Under the pieces are notes generated by a model. That model was not told the DNA's origin and made no database searches. It saw only the letters and a program-made list of their open reading frames with translations. The translations under genes and the position numbers were made by a program. 64,000 nt of DNA, taken from NCBI GenBank assembly GCA_947500415.1, contig CANMRT010000002.1:1054001-1118000 (forward strand), written 5' to 3'. The stretch is from an uncultured Roseicyclus sp. GTDB taxonomy: Bacteria; Pseudomonadota; Alphaproteobacteria; Rhodobacterales; Rhodobacteraceae. Below, piece by piece: positions 44,650-53,240 of this stretch (position 1 is the first letter of the stretch; every line of letters starts with the position of its first letter).

Positions 44650-44967
44650 CTTGGTCCTCCCTTTGGATAGATGCGAGTCCTCTTGGGCGGGACTTTCGGA
44701 ATTCAGGCACAGCGTCTCCGGTGCGGTCCCGGGGGCAATCCGGGCCGCTCACTGTGGCATTCGTCAAATGTCTGACAATTGAGAGGCTGCCGTAGAATCA
44801 GCGTTCTGGGAAGCTTTTTTTGCACCCCGTGGTGGAAACCCGCTTGGCCCCACTATGCACAAAACCTGCACGCAATGCCCTCGCCCCCTGCACGGGCAGC
44901 GCAAACATTCTGCACCGCGCCCCGCCATCTTCACCGCAACGAAACGCAGCTAAAGCGGAGAAATGAC
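44650..44967. promoter_or_regulatory. 318-bp divergent region between SBP56 and DUF4173 genes
   Basis: No gene or RNA is supported. It contains the SBP56 ribosome-binding site (44655-44665, minus strand), a CCCGG...CCGGG inverted pair near 44727-44740 and a T7 run near 44815. Nothing else stands out. Confidence 0.3.
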
Positions 44968-46485
44968 ATGAGCGGACAGTTGACCATTCGCGGCCTTCCC
45001 GATCGCCTGAAACATGATGGATGGTGGCTGATCGATGCCCCCAATCCAGCCAACAACAATCAACGCCCCGAGCCGGGCCTTGGCGCTCGGATCTCGGACG
45101 GAAAGGCCGCTTTGTTGGCCCTGTTGATACTGATCGTCCTCGCCGATGTCAGCTTCTGGGGCCAGACGCCGGGCCTTTCCATGGCGCTGTTCTGCATCGG
45201 CCTGTCCGCCGCCATGCTCGCCTGCAAACCCGGCAAGGCCACGGCACGCGAGTGGGCCATCGCCATGGGCTTTGCGACGCTCTGCAACCTGCCAGTCATC
45301 GAACACGCGCAACCGCTTTCATACGCCTTCAGCCTCGGTGGCATCGTCGCCCTGCTCGCGTGGGTGGCCCAGGGCACACTGATCCGCTGGACCGAGGCGC
45401 TGACGCCCTTCATCCGCGCCTCCACCGATGGTTTGATCCTTCTGCCAAGCCGCGCCATCCTCAAAGCCCGCGACCAGAAAGGCAACGCCGACTGGCCCGT
45501 GCTGGTGCGCACCTATCTGCTGCCAATCTCGGCGGCTCTGATCTTCGTGGGCCTGTTCGCCATCGCCAACCCTCTGTTTGAACGCGCCTTGGCAGGTGCC
45601 GCAGACATCGGCCCCCTCCGCGCCGATACTCTGCTGCGTATCCTTTTCTGGGGTGCCTTGGCCTGCATTCTATGGCCCTACCTCAACACAAACGCGTTGC
45701 GCCAAGACGCGGCATTCAACGTCACGCTGCCCGCAGGCGACCTTTCCGCAGGCTTCCTCAACCCCAACTCCGTCCGCCTGTCCCTGATCCTCTTCAACGC
45801 AATCTTTGCCGTCCAAACCCTGTCAGACCTCACGATTCTCACAGGCGGCGTCAGCTTGCCCGAAGGGCTGACCTATGCGGAATACGCCCACCGTGGCGCC
45901 TACCCACTGCTGGCCACGGCCCTCCTCGCAGGCCTCTTCGCCGCGCTGACCCACAGGATGGTGGCTGGCGACCAACGCCTCCGCTGGCTCGTCTACGCCT
46001 GGCTCGGCCAAACGCTTTTGCTGGTCTTCACCGCCGCTTTCCGACTGTCGCTTTACGTTCAGGCCTATTCCCTGACCCACCTGCGCATCGCGGCCTTCAT
46101 CTGGATGGGCCTGATCGCCATTGGCCTTGTCCTTGTGGTTGTCCAGATCGCCCAAACCCGCCCGCTCGGCTGGTTGATCCGCTGGAATGCCGCCACGGCG
46201 CTGGTCACGCTCTACATCTGCTGTTTCGTGAACTTCACCCACATCATCGCCGACCATAACCTGTCCGACGATGTCCCGATCAGCCGCCTCGATGTGACCT
46301 ACCTCTGCGGCCTTGGCGAGCAGGTCATCCCTGCTATGTGGGAACACGGACCCATCCACGACGATGTTATGTGTGGTGTTCATGGTCGCCCGTCCATCGC
46401 ATTCGACGATATCGACAGCTGGCAGGAATGGGGCTTTCGTCGGTGGCGGCTTGAGCGGTATCTTACCGCCTACCACGACCTTTGA
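44968..46485 (+). CDS. DUF4173-type polytopic membrane protein
   Basis: 505 residues with about twelve hydrophobic segments. It has the YAEYAHRGAYPLLATALLAG stretch that I associate with DUF4173/DUF4153-type proteins, and a cytoplasmic or periplasmic C-terminal domain of about 90 residues ending in WQEWGFRRWRLERYL. ATG 44968 is selected because GGAG stands 7 nt upstream; the frame upstream to 44779 has no good start. It precedes a response regulator by 12 bp and a histidine kinase, so it is probably part of, or regulated with, that signalling unit. Biochemical role unknown. Confidence 0.82.
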   Translation: MSGQLTIRGLPDRLKHDGWWLIDAPNPANNNQRPEPGLGARISDGKAALLALLILIVLADVSFWGQTPGLSMALFCIGLSAAMLACKPGKATAREWAIAMGFATLCNLPVIEHAQPLSYAFSLGGIVALLAWVAQGTLIRWTEALTPFIRASTDGLILLPSRAILKARDQKGNADWPVLVRTYLLPISAALIFVGLFAIANPLFERALAGAADIGPLRADTLLRILFWGALACILWPYLNTNALRQDAAFNVTLPAGDLSAGFLNPNSVRLSLILFNAIFAVQTLSDLTILTGGVSLPEGLTYAEYAHRGAYPLLATALLAGLFAALTHRMVAGDQRLRWLVYAWLGQTLLLVFTAAFRLSLYVQAYSLTHLRIAAFIWMGLIAIGLVLVVVQIAQTRPLGWLIRWNAATALVTLYICCFVNFTHIIADHNLSDDVPISRLDVTYLCGLGEQVIPAMWEHGPIHDDVMCGVHGRPSIAFDDIDSWQEWGFRRWRLERYLTAYHDL

Positions 46486-46497
46486 AGGCCATATCCG

Positions 46498-47187
46498 ATG
46501 CCCGCCTCCCTCCTGATCGTCGATGACGATCCCAATATCCGCGACGTGATCGGCTTTGCTGTCGAGGCGGCGGGCTTCCAGGCCGACTTCGCCGCCGATG
46601 GCGCGGCGGGGTTGGCCAAGGCGCAAACCGGTGCTGCGGATCTGGTCGTGCTGGACGTGGGCCTGCCTGAGATGGACGGCTTCGACGTCTGCAAAGAGCT
46701 GCGCAAAACCTCTGACGTTCCAATCCTGTTCCTGACCGCCCGCGATGATGAGATTGACCGCATCCTCGGCATGGAAATCGGCGGCGACGACTATGTCACC
46801 AAGCCATTTTCGCCGCGCGAACTTGTGGCCCGCATCAAGGCGATCCTGAAACGCTCCAACGGGCGGCAGGTCGCGTCCGACATCCTCACCCACGGCGCGC
46901 TCACCCTCGACCCGGATCGCCACAAATGCACCTTCGCGGGCGCAGACGTGGCACTCACGCAATCGGAGTTCAACCTTCTCGAAGCGCTCCTCTCGCACCC
47001 CGAAAAGGTCGCCAAACGCAACGCTCTGGTCGACGCCGTTTACGGCCACAACATCCACGTCTCGGACCGCACCATCGACAGCCACATCCGCAACATTCGC
47101 CGCAAGCTAAGCGATGCGGGCTGCGCCGATAGTATCGTCACGGTCCATGGTGTGGGCCTGCGGATGGGCCCATGCCTGCCAGCGTAA
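46498..47187 (+). CDS. OmpR-family response regulator
   Basis: 229 residues. Receiver domain with acidic pocket IVDDDPNIRD, phospho-acceptor Asp in VVLDVGLPEMDGFDV and conserved Lys in YVTKPFSPRELVARI. C-terminal winged helix (VALTQSEFNLLEALLSHPEK, VYGHNIHVSDRTIDSHIRNI). Lies 12 bp after the DUF4173 gene and overlaps the kinase gene by 16 bp. Target genes unknown; autoregulation of this cluster is the simplest guess. Confidence 0.92.
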   Translation: MPASLLIVDDDPNIRDVIGFAVEAAGFQADFAADGAAGLAKAQTGAADLVVLDVGLPEMDGFDVCKELRKTSDVPILFLTARDDEIDRILGMEIGGDDYVTKPFSPRELVARIKAILKRSNGRQVASDILTHGALTLDPDRHKCTFAGADVALTQSEFNLLEALLSHPEKVAKRNALVDAVYGHNIHVSDRTIDSHIRNIRRKLSDAGCADSIVTVHGVGLRMGPCLPA

Positions 47188-48704
47188 CACGCCCCAAATG
47201 GCGCCCCGGCCTCGGCGGCGTGATCCTCGCCATGCTGGTGCTGGTGCTGTTCCTGCCCTTTGCCGGGCTGAACCTGTTCCGCTTCTACGCCAACCAGCTT
47301 GTGCAGCAGACCGAAGAGAGCCTGTTGATGCAGGCCGCCGTCCTGACCGCCACCTACGAAGAACTCTACCGGTTCGCCGCCGACCTGCCGCCCGATCCCC
47401 TGCCCTCTAACGGTCGCCGCCCGTTCCGTCCCCTCTTCCCCGCCGTTACCGTGAACCCGCAAACCATTCTGGGGCCCCGCCCCGATGGCCTGCCCGCCAC
47501 CGAAGATATCGCCACACCCTACCAACAGATCGCCCCTTACCTGTCCGAAATCGCCCTCGGCGCGCAGGAGCAGACGCTGGCGGGCTACCGTTTCCTCGAC
47601 CGCTTCGGCACCGTCATCGCGGGCTCGGCTGAAACCGGCGCATATCTGGGCCATGTGCAGGAGGTGGCGCTGGCGCTCAACGGCGACACCGTTTCCGTAC
47701 CACGTGTGCGCAACCGCCCGACGGCCGAGCCACTGATCTATCGCTTCAGTCAGGGCACCCGCGTCCGCATCTTCGTCGCCATGCCGGTAACAATTGGGGA
47801 CGACATCATCGGCGTCGTCTACCTCAACCGAACGCCCAACCACATCTTCCGCTTCCTCTACACCGAACGGCTGAACCTTGTCGGCGCGGCCATCTTTGTG
47901 CTGCTCTCCACCGGCCTCATCGGCTACGTGTTCTGGCGCTTCGTCTCGCGCCCGATCCGCGCGCTGGCCGCCCGCACGGAAACCTTCGGCGCGTCCGAGG
48001 CGCGCTGGGAACCGCTCGATCACTACGGCACACGCGAGATCGAGACACTGGCCCAAAGCTTCGGCACCATGGCCAATCGGCTTCAAGATCAGCAGACCAC
48101 GCTCAAGACCTACACGTCCCATGTCAGCCACGAGATGAAGTCGCCTCTCACCGCCATCAAAGGCGCGGTGGAGCTGATGCAGGACAGCGGCATGCCCCCC
48201 GACCGACAGGCGCGCTTCCTCGAAAACATCGCCCGCGACGCCGACCGGATGGAGCAACTTCTTGCCCGGATGCGCGAATATTCCGCCGTTGGTCAGCTAG
48301 CCGCTGATGGAAAATGTGATCTGGAACAGGCCGTTAACTCCGCCGCAACGCGCCATCCCGGCCTTGCCGTCACGCTCACCGGCCCGACCCGCGACGTGCC
48401 GCTGTCCGAAGATGCGCTTGCCATCGTTCTGCGTCACTTGCTGGAAAACGCCCAAAGCCACGGAGCAGACAAAGTGGAAATCGCCGCGACGGACACCGGG
48501 TTCACGTTATCAGACAACGGCGCTGGCATTTCCGCAGGCAACCGCGACCGTATCTTCGAGCCGTTCTTTACCTCCCGCCGCACCGAAGGTGGCACCGGCA
48601 TGGGCCTGTCCATCGTACAATCGGTCCTTGCGCAGGCCGGCGGTGACATCCAACTTGAACCGTCTGAAAACGGCACCACCTTCCAGATCCGTTTCGCGGA
48701 TTGA
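47172..48704 (+). CDS. Sensor histidine kinase
   Basis: 510 residues. TM1 (about residues 15-37), a periplasmic sensor of roughly 190 residues, TM2 (LVGAAIFVLLSTGLIGYVFW), a HAMP region, then the kinase. H-box YTSHVSHEMKSPLTAIKGA, N-box VLRHLLENAQSHGA, G1 SDNGAGISAGNRD and G2 GGTGMGLSIVQSV are complete. The overall layout resembles CreC-type kinases. Cognate of the overlapping response regulator. The signal is unknown. Confidence 0.92.
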   Translation: MPASVTRPKWRPGLGGVILAMLVLVLFLPFAGLNLFRFYANQLVQQTEESLLMQAAVLTATYEELYRFAADLPPDPLPSNGRRPFRPLFPAVTVNPQTILGPRPDGLPATEDIATPYQQIAPYLSEIALGAQEQTLAGYRFLDRFGTVIAGSAETGAYLGHVQEVALALNGDTVSVPRVRNRPTAEPLIYRFSQGTRVRIFVAMPVTIGDDIIGVVYLNRTPNHIFRFLYTERLNLVGAAIFVLLSTGLIGYVFWRFVSRPIRALAARTETFGASEARWEPLDHYGTREIETLAQSFGTMANRLQDQQTTLKTYTSHVSHEMKSPLTAIKGAVELMQDSGMPPDRQARFLENIARDADRMEQLLARMREYSAVGQLAADGKCDLEQAVNSAATRHPGLAVTLTGPTRDVPLSEDALAIVLRHLLENAQSHGADKVEIAATDTGFTLSDNGAGISAGNRDRIFEPFFTSRRTEGGTGMGLSIVQSVLAQAGGDIQLEPSENGTTFQIRFAD

Positions 48705-48734
48705 TCCCAGCCCCAAGTCTCAGGAGCCCGCCAG

Positions 48735-49829
48735 ATGATCCCCAAGACCATGCGCGCCATCGTCCTTAAACGCCATGGCGGCCTTGATGCGCTGGAATTT
48801 GAGGCTGTATGGCCAGTGCCTACGCCCGGGTCCCTTCAGGTCCTGATCAAGGTTCTCGCCACCGGCATGAACAACACCGACGTCAACACGCGCGCGGGCT
48901 GGTATTCAAAATCCGTGACCGAAGCGACAACCGGCGGCGCCTATGAAACGCTTGATGGCGAAGCCGATAACACCTGGGGCGGCGCGGGCATCCAGTTTCC
49001 GCGCATCCAAGGCGCCGATGTCTGCGGCATGGTCGTGGCCGCCGGGCTAGAGGCGGACCAGAGCCTGATCGGCAAGCGCGTCATCACCGACAACTGGCTG
49101 CGCGACTGGGACGATCCGCTGAACATGCACAAGACTGGCTACTATGGGTCAGAGGCCGATGGCGGTTACGCCGAATACACTGTGATCGACCATCGCAACG
49201 TCGCGGCCATCGACAGCCCGCTGTCAGATGCAGAGCTCGCGACCTTCTCCTGCTCTTACAACACCGCAGAGGGGATGCTGGAAAAGGCGGGCGTTAAAGC
49301 AGCCGACACCGTTCTAGTTACCGGCGCGTCAGGCGGCGTTGGCGGTGCGCTGATCCAATTGGCCAAGCGTCGCGGCGCGACCGTTGTGGCCCTCGCCTCG
49401 CCCGCCAAACACGCCGATGTCGCCAAATGCGGCCCCGACGCGGTGCTTGAACGTGCCCCGGTTGATCTGAAGGCAGCGTTGCGTTCGGCCATCGGGCAGG
49501 ACAGCGTCACCGTTGTCGCTGACATCGTTGCGGGGGACTACTTCCCGACCCTCATCGACGCCCTCGACCGAGGCGGTCGTTACGTGACATCCGGGGCCAT
49601 CGCGGGCCCGATCGTATCGCTCGACGTGCGCACGCTCTACCTAATGGACCTCAGCTTCTTCGGCTCAACCGTGAATCCGCCGCAGACGTTCCGGAACCTT
49701 GTGGGCTACATCGAAGCCGGAGAGCTTACTCCCATGCTCGCCGCCACCTACCCGCTCGAACACTTCCACGCGGGCCAGCAGGCTTTCATCGACAAGGTGC
49801 ACACCGGAAATATCGTTGTGATGCCTTGA
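48735..49829 (+). CDS. Zinc-binding alcohol dehydrogenase / quinone-oxidoreductase-like MDR protein
   Basis: 364 residues of the medium-chain dehydrogenase/reductase superfamily. The N-terminal GroES-like domain has TGMNNTDVNTRAGWYS and FPRIQGADVCGMVVAAG. The NADP-binding Rossmann fold is VLVTGASGGVGGALIQLAK (near residue 193). A structural-zinc cysteine quartet is not visible, which favours the quinone-reductase branch. It follows the kinase gene by 30 bp and converges on the LysR gene. Substrate unknown. Confidence 0.87.
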   Translation: MIPKTMRAIVLKRHGGLDALEFEAVWPVPTPGSLQVLIKVLATGMNNTDVNTRAGWYSKSVTEATTGGAYETLDGEADNTWGGAGIQFPRIQGADVCGMVVAAGLEADQSLIGKRVITDNWLRDWDDPLNMHKTGYYGSEADGGYAEYTVIDHRNVAAIDSPLSDAELATFSCSYNTAEGMLEKAGVKAADTVLVTGASGGVGGALIQLAKRRGATVVALASPAKHADVAKCGPDAVLERAPVDLKAALRSAIGQDSVTVVADIVAGDYFPTLIDALDRGGRYVTSGAIAGPIVSLDVRTLYLMDLSFFGSTVNPPQTFRNLVGYIEAGELTPMLAATYPLEHFHAGQQAFIDKVHTGNIVVMP

Positions 49830-49915
49830 GAGTATTCACAGGATGATTTTGATAATGCGACCCTACGGGATACAAATTCCGTGCTAGATCGCGAAATAAT
49901 CAGAATTTTTCAATA

Positions 49916-50755
49916 TCACTCCACAAGCCCTATCAACCACTTCCGAAACGCCAAAGCTCCAGGCCGCGCCTCATCTGCGGAGATGAAATACCCCTCAGCC
50001 CCGGAAATTTCACCAGGATGCGCACGCTCCACCAGCCCTGCATCCAGCGCGTGCCCCGCCAGAACCTCACTGACCAGCGCCACCCCCAAACCATGCACCG
50101 CCATTTGCAACGCCATGCCGTAGGTGTCCGTGAAAAGCGACGGCATTTCAACCGGCCCAACCTGATCCCGCCAGGCTTGCCACCCGCTTGATGTGCCCAC
50201 CGCTTCGATCAACGGCGCATCCTCTAGTGAGCCTTCCAGCCGAGGTGCCCGTAAGGCGATCAGACGGTCGGACCCCAGCCGCGACGCGCCATCTCCCGCT
50301 TGCTTGGCGGATCCAAAACGGATCTCCACACCCGCACGTGACGTGTGAAAATCATCCGCCCAGATCGCGCTCGAAAGCCGTACCCGAACGCCGGGATGCA
50401 GCGCCTGAAATTCCGCCAGATGCGGGGCGATCACCCATTGCGCCACGCTGACCGAAGTGGCGACGGTCAACAGGTCCCGCCCCGGCTCCGCCGCCACCAA
50501 ATCCGCCGCAGCCGCCAATCCGTCCAGCGATGTGCTGACCTGCGGCAACAGACGACGCCCGTCATCCGTCAACGCCAACCCACGCGGCAACCGCTTGAAC
50601 AACGGCACCCGCAGCCGCGTCTCCAACGCTTTCACCTGCTGACTGACCGCTGATTGAGTCAGCCCGATCTCGTCCGCCGCAGCGGTAAAACTAAGGTGCC
50701 GCGCCGCCGCTTCGAACGACCGAAACCACGTCAAAGGGGGCAGTGATTTCGCCAA
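49916..50755 (-). CDS. LysR-family transcriptional regulator (GcvA-like)
   Basis: 279 residues. N-terminal winged helix-turn-helix AARHLSFTAAADEIGLTQSA (about residues 17-36) continuing VSQQVKALETRLRVPLFKRL, followed by a periplasmic-binding-like effector domain (LLTVATSVSVAQWVIAPHLA). It is divergent from the DUF1185 cluster with a 105-bp gap, the classic arrangement for LysR control of the neighbouring operon. The effector is presumably a substrate or intermediate of that pathway. Confidence 0.9.
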   Translation of the reverse strand: MAKSLPPLTWFRSFEAAARHLSFTAAADEIGLTQSAVSQQVKALETRLRVPLFKRLPRGLALTDDGRRLLPQVSTSLDGLAAAADLVAAEPGRDLLTVATSVSVAQWVIAPHLAEFQALHPGVRVRLSSAIWADDFHTSRAGVEIRFGSAKQAGDGASRLGSDRLIALRAPRLEGSLEDAPLIEAVGTSSGWQAWRDQVGPVEMPSLFTDTYGMALQMAVHGLGVALVSEVLAGHALDAGLVERAHPGEISGAEGYFISADEARPGALAFRKWLIGLVE

Positions 50756-50860
50756 TGATCAACTCCGGTATTAGCGTTACTAATATCAAAGACCATAATT
50801 CCCGCGTTTGTCAAAGAAACAGGCGCTTTCTACGGTCGCTAGACTGCACCGGAGACGCCA

Positions 50861-51460
50861 ATGACCCCCGAAATCCGTAAAATCGTCACCTACGACGAAG
50901 AAGTCCTGATCGAAGGCTTCCGCGCCGCCGAAAAACCTTGGCGCTTGTTTGCCGTCGCCGCCGTGGTCACGAACCCATGGGCCGGTCGATATGTCGATGA
51001 TCTAAAACCGGAAATCCAAGCCTACGGCCCCATTCTCGGGCAAATGCTGACCGATCGCATGACAACCCTCGCGGGCGGGGGCGACAAGATCGAAGCCTAC
51101 GGGAAAGCCGCCGTGGTAGGCCTGAACGGCGAAATCGAACACGCCTCGGGCCTCATCCACACCCTGCGCTTCGGCAATTTCTACCGCGAAGCCGTCGGCG
51201 CGAAATCCTACCTCGCCTTCACCAACACCCGCGGGCCTGCAAATGCGCCGATCATGGTGCCGCTGATGGACAAGAACGACGCCGGCCGCCGCTCCCACTA
51301 CCTAACCATCCAATTCTCCGTCCCCGACGCGCCCCGCGATGACGAAATCGTCGTCTGCCTCGGCGCCGCCCTCTCTGCCCGCCCCCACCACCGCATTGGC
51401 GACCGCTACCAAGACCTCAAGGATCTGGGCCATGACGTGGACAACCCGGCCGCGGTCTGA
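50861..51460 (+). CDS. DUF1185 / amino acid synthesis family protein
   Basis: 199 residues of PF06684 (amino acid synthesis, DUF1185), by RKIVTYDEEVLIEGFRAAEK, AAVVTNPWAGRYVDDLKPEI and HTLRFGNFYREAVGAKSYL. A published structure of a Ruegeria member shows a YjgF/chorismate-mutase-like fold; the reaction is unknown. First gene of a cluster with alpha/beta hydrolase, luciferase-like monooxygenase and aldehyde dehydrogenase. Its 3' end overlaps the next gene by 29 bp. Confidence 0.87.
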   Translation: MTPEIRKIVTYDEEVLIEGFRAAEKPWRLFAVAAVVTNPWAGRYVDDLKPEIQAYGPILGQMLTDRMTTLAGGGDKIEAYGKAAVVGLNGEIEHASGLIHTLRFGNFYREAVGAKSYLAFTNTRGPANAPIMVPLMDKNDAGRRSHYLTIQFSVPDAPRDDEIVVCLGAALSARPHHRIGDRYQDLKDLGHDVDNPAAV

Positions 51461-52193
51461 TCTCTCCGGCCTCGCCTGTATCCAGGCGGGCGACGGGCCA
51501 CGGGTCGTGCTTCTGCACGGCGTGGGCCTGCGGTCGGAGGCCTGGAATGCGCAGATCGACGCCTTCAGCGCGACCCACAAAGTCACCGCCATCGACATGC
51601 CAGGTCACGGCGAAACACCTTTCGCAAACTTCACAATCGAGAGCCACGCCGCCCACATCCTGCGCGCCATTGACGGGCCGTTCACCGCCATCGGCCATTC
51701 CATGGGTGCAATGATCGCCGTGGAACTCGCCCGGCAAGCCCCCACTCGCATCACGGCCATCGCGGCCCTCAACGCCATCTTCGAACGCGCTCCTGAGGCC
51801 GCAAAGGCCGTCCAATCGCGCGCCGCGTCCCTCGACGGTCCCACCGACCCCGCACCAACGCTCACCCGCTGGTTCGGCGACACCCCCTCTCGCGAACGCA
51901 CCGCCTGCAAAAACTGGCTCCGCGACATCGATCCAGCCGCCTACCAACACGCCTACACCCTCTTCGCGCAGTCAAACGGCCCGTCCCGCAACACGCTGCG
52001 AACGCTGTTCTGCTCCGCCCTCTTCCTGACCGGCGAGGATGAGCCCAACTCGACCCCCAAAATGTCCCACACAATGGCCGCCCTTGCCCCGCAGGGCCGC
52101 TCGCAAATCATCCGCAACGCCGCCCACATGATGCCCATGACCCACGCGGGCGACACAACCAACGCTCTGAAAACACTACTCAAAAGGACCTGA
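51432..52193 (+). CDS. Alpha/beta hydrolase of the DUF1185 cluster
   Basis: 253 residues. Oxyanion-hole motif VLLHGVGLRSEAW, nucleophile elbow IGHSMGAMIAVELA (Ser), acid in FLTGEDEPNSTP and His in NAAHMMPMTHAGD give a full catalytic triad. ATG 51432 is used; the frame extends upstream to 51339 but that part is out of phase coding inside the DUF1185 gene. It would hydrolyse an ester, enol-ester or amide intermediate, analogous in position and family to RutD, which is an inference. Confidence 0.85.
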   Translation: MTWTTRPRSDLSGLACIQAGDGPRVVLLHGVGLRSEAWNAQIDAFSATHKVTAIDMPGHGETPFANFTIESHAAHILRAIDGPFTAIGHSMGAMIAVELARQAPTRITAIAALNAIFERAPEAAKAVQSRAASLDGPTDPAPTLTRWFGDTPSRERTACKNWLRDIDPAAYQHAYTLFAQSNGPSRNTLRTLFCSALFLTGEDEPNSTPKMSHTMAALAPQGRSQIIRNAAHMMPMTHAGDTTNALKTLLKRT

Positions 52194-52196
52194 CCA

Positions 52197-53231
52197 ATGG
52201 AGTTCTCCCTCTTCGCCCATATGGAACGGATCAGCCCTGACCAACCACAGGACCAATTGCGCGAGGAGTTCCTGACGCTCTGCAAAATGGCCGACGAAGG
52301 CGGGATGCGCGCGATCTGGACGGGGGAGCATCACGGGATGGATTTCACCATTGCGCCCAACCCGTTCCTTACGCTCGTGGACCTCGCCCACCACACCAAG
52401 AACGTCCGCCTGGGCACTGGCACAATCGTTGCCCCCTTCTGGCACCCCATCAAACTGGCAGGAGAGGCCGCCTCTGCCGACATGATGACCGGCGGCCGGG
52501 TCGAATTGGGCATCGCACGTGGCGCCTATTCCTACGAATATGAACGCCTCATGCCCGGCATGGACGCGATGGAGGCGGGGCTTCGGATGCGCGAAGTCAC
52601 ACCCCTTCTGCCGCAACTCTGGCAGGGCGATTGCGCCCATGAGGGCGAGTATTTCAGCTTCCCCGCCACGACCTCCGCCCCCAAACCCGCACAAGAAAAC
52701 GGTCCGCCCATCTGGATCGCCGCCCGCGATCCCAACAGTCACGAATTCGGCGTCCACAATGGCTTCAACATCCAGGTCACGCCGCTCTGGCAGGGGATCG
52801 AGGAGATCGAGACGCTGATGTCCCGCTTCAACGATGCTTGCGACAGCTACCAGGGGAAACGCCCCAAGATCATGCTCCTCCACCACACCTATGTGGCCTC
52901 CGACTCCGCCGACACGGCGCGGGCCGCCAACGAACTCTCCCGTTTCTACTGCTATTTCGGCGCCTGGTTTCAGAACAAGCGGCCCGTCACCCAAGGCCTG
53001 ATCGAGACGCTCTCCGACGACGAACTGAAAGCCAACAAGATGATGGCCCCCGAAAACATGGCCCGCGATCTGACCATCGGCACTGCGCAGGAAGTCATCG
53101 ACCAGATCAAGCGCTACGAAGACCTCGGCTACGACGAATATTCATTCTGGATCGACAGCGGCATGTCTTCTGCGCGAAAACAGGCCTCGCTGCGTCGTTT
53201 CATCGACGACGTCATGCCCGCCTTTGCCTAA
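52197..53231 (+). CDS. Luciferase-family (LLM) flavin-dependent monooxygenase
   Basis: 344-residue TIM-barrel bacterial luciferase-like protein. Motifs are AIWTGEHHGMDFTIAPNPF, VRLGTGTIVAPFWHPIKLA, GGRVELGIARGAYSYEYERL and PPIWIAARDPNSHEFG. These enzymes use FMNH2 and O2 for ring-opening, Baeyer-Villiger or desulfonation-type reactions. No flavin reductase gene is adjacent. It starts 3 bp after the hydrolase stop and is followed 9 bp later by the dehydrogenase. Confidence 0.88.
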   Translation: MEFSLFAHMERISPDQPQDQLREEFLTLCKMADEGGMRAIWTGEHHGMDFTIAPNPFLTLVDLAHHTKNVRLGTGTIVAPFWHPIKLAGEAASADMMTGGRVELGIARGAYSYEYERLMPGMDAMEAGLRMREVTPLLPQLWQGDCAHEGEYFSFPATTSAPKPAQENGPPIWIAARDPNSHEFGVHNGFNIQVTPLWQGIEEIETLMSRFNDACDSYQGKRPKIMLLHHTYVASDSADTARAANELSRFYCYFGAWFQNKRPVTQGLIETLSDDELKANKMMAPENMARDLTIGTAQEVIDQIKRYEDLGYDEYSFWIDSGMSSARKQASLRRFIDDVMPAFA

Positions 53232-53240
53232 GGAACCGAC

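Noticed and set aside
45823-47085. 420-residue antisense frame across the DUF4173 and response-regulator genes
   Set aside because: It crosses a gene boundary and lacks a ribosome-binding site; the sense genes are secure.
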